DNA of 64,000 nt from Sphingomonadales bacterium (GTDB taxonomy: Bacteria > Pseudomonadota > Alphaproteobacteria > Sphingomonadales > Sphingomonadaceae): NCBI GenBank assembly GCA_016704425.1, contig JADJAC010000011.1:310001-374000 (forward strand), written 5' to 3'. Under the pieces are notes generated by a model. It had not been told where the DNA came from and searched no databases. It saw only the letters and a program-made list of their open reading frames with translations. Of the stretch, positions 1 through 7,690 are shown in pieces. A program made the translations under genes and the position numbers. Position 1 is the first letter of the stretch; each line of letters opens with the position of its first letter.

Positions 1-87
1 CGGGCGATTGCCAGAGTCGACGCCCACGAGCGGACGCACATCGTCTGTGCGGTCGATTGGCACATCAGGCGTCTCGCTGCTGCTCAT
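1..87 (-). CDS. virB10: VirB10-like T4SS protein, N-terminal fragment
   Basis: This is the first 29 codons of a gene that leaves the window at the left edge. The start is the ATG whose last bases overlap the virB9 stop (ATGA at 84-87), the same coupling used by its neighbours. The visible residues, beginning MSSSETPDVP and including DVRPLVG, are acidic and proline-containing, as in the cytoplasmic N-terminus of VirB10/TrbI before its membrane helix. VirB10 spans both membranes and links the inner-membrane ATPases to the outer-membrane core. The assignment rests mainly on position directly after virB9; the diagnostic C-terminal domain is not in view. Confidence 0.75.
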   Translation of the reverse strand, partial: MSSSETPDVPIDRTDDVRPLVGVDSGNRP

Positions 88-776
88 CGCCGCACGCTGC
101 GATCGCGGACCCGAACTGCCGTTGCGACCAGCCGGTCGAGCCGAAAGACGAGTTTTTGGGGGCTGCCGTCAATAACAAAGCGCCCATCCTGCATTTCGCC
201 ATTGACGAGCGTTTCCTGACCATCCTCGTCGATCCGGAATATCGCAGGCAAGCCGACATCGGCTGGCCATTCGACGCTGATACGATCCTTGGCCACTGCA
301 ATCGTTTTGGGCCGCAATGCGCGTGGCCCTGAGAGACGATAATGGTAAGTCGCGTTGTCGGGCGCCTGGACGAGCGCAACGCGCGTGGGCTCGGGATAAA
401 GAAAGCGGACCACATAGGGCAGGCCTGACTCGCCGGGATAGGCGCCCAGCAGTTCAAAGCTGTAGATCCGCACATCGGTGACGACCGTCAGATTGGTGGG
501 GCGGTTCGCTTCAAGATTCTTCACGAACATGAAGTCGCCACGCTTGTTTGCAGAGACTTGCCATCCTGCACTGTCGCCAACGGCCATGGTTTCGATATGC
601 TCGCCAGCATCAAAAGCGACCATCAGCTGATACCCCGTCGCCACCGGCAATTGGACAACCTGGTTCGCATCATAGGGGACGGTCTGCAGCCGCGGGTCTC
701 CGCCCCCCGGGCTCGGGCGGATCTGCGCCTGTGCTCCATGAGCCAGAAGCAGCAGAAGGAGCGGCGCGAACCTCAT
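84..776 (-). CDS. virB9: VirB9-family T4SS outer-membrane core protein
   Basis: A 230-residue protein with a short leucine-rich signal peptide (MRFAPLLLLLL, cleavage near AQA). VirB9 forms the outer-membrane core ring with VirB7 and VirB10. The N-terminal half carries the beta-rich VirB9 pattern (TGYQLMVAF, then SANKRGDFMFVKN), and the C-terminal part, around ATYHYRLSG and PAIFRIDEDG, matches the CagX/VirB9 domain that binds VirB7. The length is within the family range. The ATG overlaps the virB8 stop by four bases, and the stop overlaps the virB10 start, so these genes are translationally coupled. No virB7 lipoprotein gene is visible in this part of the operon. Confidence 0.9.
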   Translation of the reverse strand: MRFAPLLLLLLAHGAQAQIRPSPGGGDPRLQTVPYDANQVVQLPVATGYQLMVAFDAGEHIETMAVGDSAGWQVSANKRGDFMFVKNLEANRPTNLTVVTDVRIYSFELLGAYPGESGLPYVVRFLYPEPTRVALVQAPDNATYHYRLSGPRALRPKTIAVAKDRISVEWPADVGLPAIFRIDEDGQETLVNGEMQDGRFVIDGSPQKLVFRLDRLVATAVRVRDRSVRR

Positions 777-1564
777 GGCCGCTGGGTCAGGCTGCCGTTT
801 GCGGGGACACCCAGCGCACCAGGGGCGAGAGCGCCAGGTGCAGGGTCTGCCGCGCTTTGCGGATTTGGTCCCCCGGGTGGTAAAGGCGGCGTTTCGGCAT
901 TGCGCCGATAGCGCACCACCTGAAAGCCGAGCGGATTGAGGAACCGGTCTTCAACGGACATGGGCGCACCCGAATAACGATAGGTGACGATCGCAACCCA
1001 GCCCTGGGGCGGCTGTTGAGCCCCGGCACGGTCGCGCCGGATCGTCTCGAACCGGACGAGTGCTGTCTTTGGACCCAATGCCGAGACCGAGCGGACGCGG
1101 GTTTCGATCAAGGTAGACCGCGGCAGTTGTGCGAGCGGGCTTTCCGGGTTGCTGACCTGCATCAGTGACAGATAGTCACTCCGTGCGTTTTCGGCCGACC
1201 AGAGCGCGACCTTGCGATAGTCTGATTGCACAGTCGCGATATCAAATTCCTCGCGCGCAATCACATATTGGACAAGAAAGGATTGGGTCAGCGCGCTGTC
1301 GGGCGCGATCCGCTTGGCCTCGATGGGATCAAGCGCCTGGACATAGCCGGTCTGACGATCAACCAGGAGCGTATAAGGGACAATCGTCTTCAGCGGCAGG
1401 GCAATGATGAGCGCAATGGCTTCAGCAAGTGCGACCACCAATGCAACAATCGCAACAATCCATGCAACCCGGCGCGAGGCGCGCAAACTCTCCTCGCGGT
1501 CGCGCGCCCAGCTTTCGCTCGCCCGGTAGTGCGCGTCTGCCTTTTCTCTTGCTTCAGGACTCAT
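773..1564 (-). CDS. virB8: VirB8-family T4SS inner-membrane protein
   Basis: A 263-residue bitopic protein. A charged cytoplasmic N-terminus (about 30 residues, including SWARDREESLRAS) leads into one long hydrophobic helix (about residues 32-58), followed by the periplasmic NTF2-like domain typical of VirB8, with conserved stretches such as LVDRQTGYVQ, FLVQYVIAREEFD and VEDRFLNPLGFQV. VirB8 nucleates assembly of the secretion channel in the periplasm. The last 40 or so residues are proline- and alanine-rich and extend beyond the usual domain. The start overlaps the virB6 stop (ATGA) and the stop overlaps virB9. Confidence 0.93.
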   Translation of the reverse strand: MSPEAREKADAHYRASESWARDREESLRASRRVAWIVAIVALVVALAEAIALIIALPLKTIVPYTLLVDRQTGYVQALDPIEAKRIAPDSALTQSFLVQYVIAREEFDIATVQSDYRKVALWSAENARSDYLSLMQVSNPESPLAQLPRSTLIETRVRSVSALGPKTALVRFETIRRDRAGAQQPPQGWVAIVTYRYSGAPMSVEDRFLNPLGFQVVRYRRNAETPPLPPGGPNPQSAADPAPGALAPGALGVPANGSLTQRP

Positions 1565-2790
1565 GCGGGACGACTTCTCTTGATGCTGGCGGCCGACACG
1601 CGCCGCGCTGTTCGACGGTAGCTTTGGCCCAAGGGCACAAAGCCGTTGCTGCTGGCGCCCGGACCTGTGCTTGCCCTGTTGGGCCCATCGGCCAAGGCTA
1701 GGACTCGTCTGTTTGAATTTCCAGTCTCGCGCGTTTCACGGCGCTGGAGGGCCGCAACGGCATCCGCCGTCCCTTGGGCGCGCGACAGCTGTGTCGGATC
1801 GAGGCGCAAGCCGTCCGCGCTTGCTGTCGCTTGGCCCCAACCCCCAACACCAGCAGCAGACGCGGTGGCACCGGTGCGCAGCCACAGGGGGGCCTGCGCT
1901 GAAAAGGCGAGCCGCGTGGCGAGCGCAATCATGCCAAACAGCACCAGGCCAAAGGCCAGGGTCATGACAAGCAGTTCGGTCGGAGCCGAAGGTGTTGCAT
2001 AATGCGCGCCACGCAACGCCAGGACATTGGCAAGCCAGGGCTCGAGAATGCCGAGTTCGACGCCAAGCACAACCGTCACGGCCAAGGCCCCCAGTGCTGC
2101 GGCCACCAGCATCCGTGCCCAGCCGATGAAAAAGCTGCGGGTCGCATCAAAGAGGAGAAAGCCCGCAAAAAGGGGCGCAAGCGCGAGCATCACGCCAGCA
2201 GCGAGCCGCACGATACCCAGTGCGCCCATCGTGCTGCCCAGATAGGCGACCCGCGCGATCCCGAACGCCAGATCGTCGGCAATCGGTGTGTAGCTTGTGG
2301 GCGCCCCAGTCGCTATGCCGTCCTTGGTCGTCGGCACCGGATCAAAACGACCCGTCCCCAGTGCACTCAAGGCTACAATCCTGTCATCGCTCCACTGGAG
2401 TCGCGCGACCAACCCACCCTCGGCCCCGGCCAGGTGCGACGGCGCGCCGATCGTCTCGACAATTTCAGCAGGACCGTGGAGCACGGTCTCATAGACAATA
2501 ATGCGATAGGCCGCCCAACTCGATGCAAGTGCCATTACAATCCCAATCTTGAGGATTCCGACCATGGTCTCGCCAAGACTTGGCACATGACCCATCAGCA
2601 TGCGGATACCGTAGAGCGCGATGAAGACGGTCAAGAGCGCTGTGAGTGCAAGCGAGACCGATGAGGTCGGGCTTGCGAGTGCCTGGTAGCCCGTCTCGCC
2701 GATCGTTTGCGCCTGGCAATCGACATAGTTCAGCATGCCGGCAAGGAAGCCGCCGCCGCTTTGCGGGGCGATGCATGCCTCGCTCATCAT
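1561..2790 (-). CDS. virB6: VirB6-family polytopic T4SS inner-membrane protein
   Basis: A protein of about 409 residues with at least five hydrophobic segments (for example SVSLALTALLTVFIALYGI, MVGILKIGIVMALASSW, LVAAALGALAVTVVLGVEL and TLAFGLVLFGMIALATR), matching the TrbL/VirB6 family that forms the inner-membrane channel. The reading frame is open further upstream, but the ATG at 2790 overlaps the virB4 stop in an ATGA and gives a normal VirB6 N-terminus, so I choose it; the next codon is also ATG. The C-terminal 80 residues are hydrophilic and low in conservation, as in many VirB6 proteins. Confidence 0.88.
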   Translation of the reverse strand: MMSEACIAPQSGGGFLAGMLNYVDCQAQTIGETGYQALASPTSSVSLALTALLTVFIALYGIRMLMGHVPSLGETMVGILKIGIVMALASSWAAYRIIVYETVLHGPAEIVETIGAPSHLAGAEGGLVARLQWSDDRIVALSALGTGRFDPVPTTKDGIATGAPTSYTPIADDLAFGIARVAYLGSTMGALGIVRLAAGVMLALAPLFAGFLLFDATRSFFIGWARMLVAAALGALAVTVVLGVELGILEPWLANVLALRGAHYATPSAPTELLVMTLAFGLVLFGMIALATRLAFSAQAPLWLRTGATASAAGVGGWGQATASADGLRLDPTQLSRAQGTADAVAALQRRETRETGNSNRRVLALADGPNRASTGPGASSNGFVPLGQSYRRTARRVSAASIKRSRPA

Positions 2791-5159
2791 GCCTGCTCCA
2801 GCACGTGCGGCAGCCATGCTTCCGGCGCATCGCCTGTCGTGTCTCGTATCTCGTCGAGCAGACGCACCGTGCGTTCGCGGCCTGACAGGATCGTGAGCAA
2901 ATCCTTGTCGCCGGTCAGATCGAGCCGCACGACCACACTTTCGCCGGCATGTTTGATCAAGAAGCAATGCGCGGTATCGGGAAGAGTGCGGACCAGGTCG
3001 AGCTCATGCTCGGTCAAGCCAAAGCCTGTCACATAATCCTCGGTACTCGCCTTGGGGTTGACCATGAAGATCTGGGTTGCGGCCTGCTCGATGATGGCGC
3101 TTGCGATCTTGCTGTCGAGCGCATCGCGCGCGCTCTGTGTTGCAAATCCGACAATGCCGTTGCGTTTGCGGATCGTCTTTTCCCAATCCTTGATCCGCCG
3201 GACAAAGACCTCATCATCGAGCGCCTTCCAGCCTTCATCAACGACAATGATCGTTGCATCGCCATCGAGGCGTTCTTCGACCCGGTGGAAGAGATAGAGC
3301 ATCGCAGGGCTGCGTGCGATGGGGTCATCGAGGATCGCGGTCATGTCAAAGCCGACCGTCCGCTCGCTAAGGTCAGTCTGGTCTTGCGCATTGTCGAACA
3401 GCCAGGCACGCGCACCATTGCCCCACCAGGGACTGAGCCTGGACCACAGGTCGTTGCTTTTGGGTCGCGCGTCGCCGCGGAACAGTTCGACCAGAAAGCG
3501 CAGGCGTCGATGTTCCGCCGGCTGCTCGAAATTGGCATCGATCGCATCCTTGATCCGCGCCGTCTCCTCGACATCGACACCGCCTGCAAGCATTGCCACC
3601 CACTCAGCCAGAAACATGCGGTTGGTCGGCGTATCTGGGAGCTGGAGCGGATTGAGGCCTGACGGGCTTTCCGGCTGCAATCGGTCATAGCGCCCGCCAA
3701 TCGCGCGAATGAAGAGTTCGGCACCCCGATCCTTGTCGAAGAAAATGATCTTGGGATTGAACTTGCGGGCCTGGGCCAGCAGAAAATTGAGGACAACGGT
3801 CTTGCCACTGCCAGACGGGCCAATGACCGTGAAATTGCCCAGATCGCCGTGATGGAAGTTGAAGAAATAGGGTCCGGCAGCAGTTGTCTCCAAAAGCGTG
3901 ACCGCTTCGCCCCAATGATTGCCTTTGGCCGAGCCAACCGCAAAGTTATGGGCGCTGGCGAGGCCGGCAAAATTTGTCGTCGAAACGAGCCCCCGGCGGG
4001 CAATATACTTGAAGTTCCCCGGAAACTGCGCCCAAAAACCGGGCTCCAGCGCAATCTCCTCGCGCACAGCCACAATGCCCAGATCAGCAAGCGATGCACT
4101 CACCTCGGCAACACCCTGGTCGATACTGGCAAGACTGTCGCCGTGGACAGCAACGGTCATATGATGCTCCCCGAAGCCCGCGCGTCCTGCGGCCACTTCA
4201 TCCTTGGCCTGAGCGAGCTCGGCACGCAGACTCACGGCCTCGTCTTCGGCTGAGCGCATCCGGCGTATGGCCAGGTTCATGCGGTTCAAGGCTGCCTGGC
4301 GTTCAACAAAGGCAAAGGACTGGCTGATCGTCATCTCAAATGGCAGGCGAAGCAGTTCATCGAACATGCCGGGTGCGGTTTGTGCTGCATAATCCTTGAC
4401 CGAGACAAGTCCCGTAAAGCGTCTGGGCGCGTGCCCGCTTGGGCCCAACTCAATGGCATTCTGGCCAAAGCTGATCCGCCGATAGGGAATGTAAAGGCCC
4501 AGATCCTGTTCGGGGAGCAGAACGGGTCGCACTTCGCCATTGTAGAGCGATGACAGGAACTCAAGTGGCTCTGAACAGAGACCACCAGTGCCTTCATAAA
4601 CTCCAAGCATACGCGGGGCATAACTGCCAAGGGCTGCCATCAGCGCTTCGCTGGCGGCATTGAGCTGCCGCTGTTCGCCGGCAATCGAAGCACGCTCTGC
4701 AGTGGCCATGTCCCCAAACCAGGAGCGCAGGCGATCAGCGACCCCAATGCGGCCTTGCAAAGGCCGCCGGACAATCGTCAGGAACAGCTCATTGACATAG
4801 AGCTGCTTGGTCCCAAGCCGTGCGCGCCAGCGTTGGTCGACATCTTCTGAAAACGGGTCAGGAAATTGCGCATCGAGTGACACATCGACGCGCCGGCGCA
4901 CGATATGGTGATAGAGTGCAAAGCGCGAAGAGCCGATTGCCTGCAGCATCGCATCGCGCAGCGCCTTGCGGTAGTTGAGTTCACTGGAGTCAGCGGTTTC
5001 GAAGAGAAGCCCACGCAGCTGGAGGAACTGCATGAAGAGACCATCGCGGGTCTCGATCGTATAATCGTCGACATGGCGCCCATAGGGAAGGTGAACCCCG
5101 GCAGGCTTTTCGCGCGCGATGATCTTCAGATCGCGTGTCAGGGACGGTAGGAGTTGCAT
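2787..5159 (-). CDS. virB4: VirB4-family T4SS ATPase
   Basis: The large ATPase that powers pilus biogenesis and substrate transfer, about 790 residues. The N-terminal CagE/TrbE/VirB4 domain is recognisable (REKPAGVHLPYGRHVDD, then RGLLFETADSSELNYRKAL). The C-terminal half has the Walker A GPSGSGKT near residue 448 and the Walker B IIVVDEGWK near 637. Upstream ATG codons at 5192 and 5213 are in frame; I chose 5159 because it overlaps the end of virB3 least and starts just before the conserved domain, although the ribosome-binding site is weak. The frame looks intact, so the ATPase is probably functional. Confidence 0.93.
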   Translation of the reverse strand: MQLLPSLTRDLKIIAREKPAGVHLPYGRHVDDYTIETRDGLFMQFLQLRGLLFETADSSELNYRKALRDAMLQAIGSSRFALYHHIVRRRVDVSLDAQFPDPFSEDVDQRWRARLGTKQLYVNELFLTIVRRPLQGRIGVADRLRSWFGDMATAERASIAGEQRQLNAASEALMAALGSYAPRMLGVYEGTGGLCSEPLEFLSSLYNGEVRPVLLPEQDLGLYIPYRRISFGQNAIELGPSGHAPRRFTGLVSVKDYAAQTAPGMFDELLRLPFEMTISQSFAFVERQAALNRMNLAIRRMRSAEDEAVSLRAELAQAKDEVAAGRAGFGEHHMTVAVHGDSLASIDQGVAEVSASLADLGIVAVREEIALEPGFWAQFPGNFKYIARRGLVSTTNFAGLASAHNFAVGSAKGNHWGEAVTLLETTAAGPYFFNFHHGDLGNFTVIGPSGSGKTVVLNFLLAQARKFNPKIIFFDKDRGAELFIRAIGGRYDRLQPESPSGLNPLQLPDTPTNRMFLAEWVAMLAGGVDVEETARIKDAIDANFEQPAEHRRLRFLVELFRGDARPKSNDLWSRLSPWWGNGARAWLFDNAQDQTDLSERTVGFDMTAILDDPIARSPAMLYLFHRVEERLDGDATIIVVDEGWKALDDEVFVRRIKDWEKTIRKRNGIVGFATQSARDALDSKIASAIIEQAATQIFMVNPKASTEDYVTGFGLTEHELDLVRTLPDTAHCFLIKHAGESVVVRLDLTGDKDLLTILSGRERTVRLLDEIRDTTGDAPEAWLPHVLEQA

Positions 5160-5422
5160 CGCCACAGGCCATGGTTGCGGACGCGACCGCATTTGCTCGC
5201 CCGCGTCAGCCACAAATCGATCGACCGCGGCTCATTGAGGCACAACAGCACGCCCAGCCCGTGAAGTAGCAGCGCGGGCACAATGACCCAGATCGAGCGA
5301 AACAACAGGAAGAGTTCAGCGGCGACCACGAAATTGATGACAAAATAGCTATAGGTAACGCCTGCAAACATCTGCGGCCGCGTCAATGCCACAAACAGGC
5401 GGTCGCGCTGCAAACCTTCCAC
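5138..5422 (-). CDS. virB3: VirB3-family T4SS membrane protein
   Basis: A 94-residue protein with two adjacent hydrophobic helices (about residues 19-60, around VINFVVAAELFLLF and WVIVPALLLHGLGVLL), preceded by LFVALTRPQMFAGV, the standard VirB3 opening. It ends in CNSYRP, as VirB3 proteins of this type do. VirB3 is an inner-membrane partner of VirB4 and is sometimes fused to it; here it stays separate, with its tail overlapping the start of virB4. It starts three bases after virB2 ends. Confidence 0.92.
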   Translation of the reverse strand: MEGLQRDRLFVALTRPQMFAGVTYSYFVINFVVAAELFLLFRSIWVIVPALLLHGLGVLLCLNEPRSIDLWLTRASKCGRVRNHGLWRCNSYRP

Positions 5423-5425
5423 CGG

Positions 5426-5707
5426 TCAGTTGCCTGCCGAAAGCGCTGCGGTCGATTGAATGCCGGCGACGATGCTTGCGGCCCCGAACAGGATGAAGCA
5501 GCCGAGGATCACGACTCCGCCGTAGCGCCAGTTGATCCGGCCACTGAGCATGAGCAAACCGACAACGGCGACCGCAATTACCGCGACAACGGTTGCGACC
5601 GTGCCGAGCAGGGTGCCCTGAACCCAGCGGGCTGCGCCAATGATCACCCCAGACCCCTGCGGGTCGGTGAGATCTTGCGCATGGGCCATGCTGGCAGCTT
5701 GTGACAT
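5426..5707 (-). CDS. virB2: VirB2-family major pilin, start region altered
   Basis: The mature part is a clear VirB2/TrbC pilin: DLTDPQGSGVII, a first hydrophobic helix (TVATVVAVIAVAVVGLLML), a short polar loop SGRINWRYGG and a second helix (VVILGCFILFGAASIVAG). A signal-peptidase site follows MAHAQ. What precedes it is unusual: the hydrophobic signal core is short and poor (STACLVCAMSQAAS). The frame stays open upstream through unrelated codons into an Rhs-derived remnant near 5850-5965, without a convincing start. I give the ATG at 5707; the ATG at 5689 or a TTG near 5755 are alternatives. The normal first exon of the signal peptide may have been lost when the Rhs remnant became joined here. 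Confidence 0.75.
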   Translation of the reverse strand: MSQAASMAHAQDLTDPQGSGVIIGAARWVQGTLLGTVATVVAVIAVAVVGLLMLSGRINWRYGGVVILGCFILFGAASIVAGIQSTAALSAGN

Positions 5708-5849
5708 CGCGCAAACGAGGCACGCCGTTGAGTTCCGATACAACGTCGATATATTCAAATGTGCCCCCTTGGAGAATCGGTAAGATAGTTGACCCGACGA
5801 TAGTCCACAGCGCACTTCCTGCAAGCAGTTCTTGGCTACACTGCTGCAT

Positions 5850-5965
5850 GTATAGACCAGCGGCACACCCAAATAACGGCCATGCCAATCATAGGTCACC
5901 GTGGCACTCACCGCACCAGGCCGCGTCTCCGAAGCCGTGTTGCGGCGATTGTCATAGGTGATGGG
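5850..5965 (-). pseudogene. Remnant of a third Rhs tip, internally deleted
   Basis: Read on the minus strand this encodes ITYDNRRNTASETRPGA, then SATVTYDWHGRYLGVPLVYT. Both halves match the two Rhs tips at 6361-7440 and 7691-8700, but the roughly 90 residues that should lie between HGR and LGVPLVYT are missing. The remnant has no start, no toxin domain and no stop before it runs into the virB2 frame. It shows that a third copy of the Rhs C-terminal module once stood here and was cut down by deletion. The stretch 5966-6037 beside it shows nothing recognisable. Confidence 0.75.
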
Positions 5966-6037
5966 AAACTATGCGCACTGCCTCTGAAAATCCCGCAAAA
6001 GCTCTTGCCCCGGTTCGGAGAGCTGGCATCGACCGCG

Positions 6038-6364
6038 TTATAGTCCGTCTAGTGCCATTTGATGAATGACATTAAATTTCTTCGAGCTGCTACAGAGCTT
6101 ATTAAGTTCCTGAGTATATGTGCCGGGGTTAAGCGCCATTAGAGTTCGCAAAGGGCCAACACCTAAACCTTCCGATGCCCACATAGACAGGTTTTTGGTG
6201 GCAATCGTTTTGATAATCTGGAATGCAATGTCCGGCGACTGATAAACAAGTTCGTCAAGCTTCAGGACGAAGCCCGCTTCATCACGTTCAGCAGGAAAAG
6301 ACTGCGATTCAAACTCTTGAATCCAGCCCTGTGAAATGGATTCGATCTCTCGTTCAGCGATCAT
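6038..6364 (-). CDS. Putative immunity protein for the spare Rhs tip
   Basis: A 108-residue acidic, soluble protein with no signal peptide or membrane segment. It begins MIAEREIESISQGWIQEFE and contains a helical region PDIAFQIIKTIATKN followed by GLGVGPLRTLM. That layout resembles small DUF6869-type proteins, but I cannot confirm the family by eye. Its ATG overlaps the stop of the Rhs tip upstream by four bases. In polymorphic-toxin loci the gene coupled directly after a toxin tip normally encodes the cognate immunity protein, so the function is inferred from position. Base composition is lower in GC than the Rhs core beside it, as is usual for exchangeable toxin/immunity cassettes. Confidence 0.65.
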   Translation of the reverse strand: MIAEREIESISQGWIQEFESQSFPAERDEAGFVLKLDELVYQSPDIAFQIIKTIATKNLSMWASEGLGVGPLRTLMALNPGTYTQELNKLCSSSKKFNVIHQMALDGL

Positions 6365-7353
6365 TGCCTATACTTCCCTAATGGTCGGGGATAGCGGCGA
6401 TCCAAAGCCCTTGTAGCATATTGCCACGCTTCCGGATCAATACGTTTACAATTAGCAGCCAACGCATTCTTGATCGCCCCTCGCAATCCCGCTTGTGCAT
6501 CATAAAAGGCCTGCGCTTCTCCTTGTCGAGTTCTACCTGTGTATCCTGGATATCTCGTTTCGGGCAGGCTGTTTGCATCCTCTCTGAATTGGTTGAGTCT
6601 TCTCTTCAATTCGTTAAGCCGCTTGTTGATCTCATCGTAGAGAGGTTTACAACGGTTGGGGCAATCTGGACCAGAATCTGCCGAAAGGAATAATCCGCCA
6701 ATAACCGCCGTCGCGGCACCCCATCCAATGGCCCCGCTTTCGCCAACGGCAGCCACCACTGGAATCACGAATGGGACGAACAACCCATAGGGGTCGGTAT
6801 ATCGCACCGGATTATTCAGAGCGTAAGCATACGGATTCGCGCCACCACTGAGCCCAATCGGATCGGCCTGGATGTAGCGCCCAATGCTGGTGTCATAGTC
6901 CCGGTAGCGGTTGTAATAAAGATCGGCGAACGTGCGGAGTTGTCCGGGGAACCCGGGAAGCGTGTAGGTCGGCGTCGCAATCGTTGCCCCGGTGTTGCTC
7001 GTATAAACCAGCGGCACACCCAGATGGCTACCATGGACCCAGCGCAATGTTGTTCCAACAACGAGGGCCACGGGCGCCTGCCCGCCGACGCCATCATCGC
7101 CTCCAAACAGCAGGCCTGGCTCGTCGACCTCGGGCGCCATCCAGATGCGTTCGGCAATCACATTGGTGGCTGACGTCCCATATTCGCCCAGAACGCGTCC
7201 GCCCGCATCATAGAGGAACCGCCGCACGGTCGACCCGCTCGTCACTACCACCCGGTCGTCGAGCCCGTTATAGACATTCGCCTGGGTCGCATCGCCCGTG
7301 CGGACATAGCCCGTCAGACGGCCATGCCCGTCATAGGTCACGGTCGCAGTCAC
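6361..7353 (-). CDS. Orphan Rhs C-terminal tip with its own toxin domain
   Basis: This segment repeats the last part of the neighbouring Rhs protein and then carries a different toxin. The shared part runs from TVTYDGHGRL through GLLFGGDDGVGG, PGFPGQLRTFADLYYNRYRDYD and RYIQADPIGL to NPVRYTDPYGL. After that comes a hydrophobic patch, then a unique domain of about 110 residues with CKPLYDEINKRLNELKRRL, YPGYTGRTRQGEAQ and CKRIDPEAWQYATRALDRR. I do not recognise the toxin family. Homology to the main gene continues upstream to about 7440, where it meets the stop codon of the small gene before it; the only start codons are GTG, so the cassette is probably silent until it recombines into the main gene. 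It ends in ATGA overlap with the putative immunity gene. Confidence 0.8.
   Translation of the reverse strand: MTATVTYDGHGRLTGYVRTGDATQANVYNGLDDRVVVTSGSTVRRFLYDAGGRVLGEYGTSATNVIAERIWMAPEVDEPGLLFGGDDGVGGQAPVALVVGTTLRWVHGSHLGVPLVYTSNTGATIATPTYTLPGFPGQLRTFADLYYNRYRDYDTSIGRYIQADPIGLSGGANPYAYALNNPVRYTDPYGLFVPFVIPVVAAVGESGAIGWGAATAVIGGLFLSADSGPDCPNRCKPLYDEINKRLNELKRRLNQFREDANSLPETRYPGYTGRTRQGEAQAFYDAQAGLRGAIKNALAANCKRIDPEAWQYATRALDRRYPRPLGKYRQ
7073..7341. repeat. Direct repeat copy A of the Rhs core (269 bp)
   Basis: Identical base for base to 8334-8602, lying in the same orientation 1261 bp away. Conservation falls off outside both ends, where scattered differences appear. It encodes the Rhs segment between VTYDGHGRL and QAPVAL. 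Such a tract is long enough for homologous recombination between the spare tip and the main gene. Confidence 0.9.
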
Positions 7354-7446
7354 AGATGCAGGCCGGGTCTCCGATGCCGTGTTGCCACGTCCGTCATAGG
7401 TGATGCTGCGCGTGCCAGCTGGCAGCGCAACCGAGGCAAATGAGTC

Positions 7447-7686
7447 TTAAAGTTCTCTTGTTATATATCCTTCAATCCAATTGTCCTCATCGAGGCAGTA
7501 ACGGTCTATGGAAAAACCATTTCGAGCTTTATCAAAGCCTGGCAAATCACTAAGACGAGCAACTGCAATATTTGCATTCTTCTCAGTCGAATATATACCA
7601 ATAACTTTAACGTCTTCAGTCTCATCACCAAGATCATGAACATGTTGAACTAGATATACTTCAGAGATTTCAAGTTCTTTCTCCAT
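7447..7686 (-). CDS. DUF7336-like small protein, putative immunity for the main Rhs
   Basis: A 79-residue soluble protein: YLVQHVHDLGD, then EDVKVIGIYSTEKNANIAV, LPGFDKARNGFSIDRY and DEDNWIEGYI. This pattern matches the widespread small DUF7336-type family (from memory, not from a search). It starts four bases after the main Rhs stop, the normal position for the immunity gene to that toxin, so it probably neutralises the 7691-12232 product. It is AT-rich compared with the Rhs core. Its TAA stop is in the same frame as the orphan tip that follows, so only that stop separates the two. Confidence 0.75.
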   Translation of the reverse strand: MEKELEISEVYLVQHVHDLGDETEDVKVIGIYSTEKNANIAVARLSDLPGFDKARNGFSIDRYCLDEDNWIEGYITREL

Positions 7687-7690
7687 GATG

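Noticed and set aside
5349..5888. A 179-codon frame overlapping virB2 and virB3
   Set aside because: It is an alternate frame over two well-supported pilin and membrane genes.
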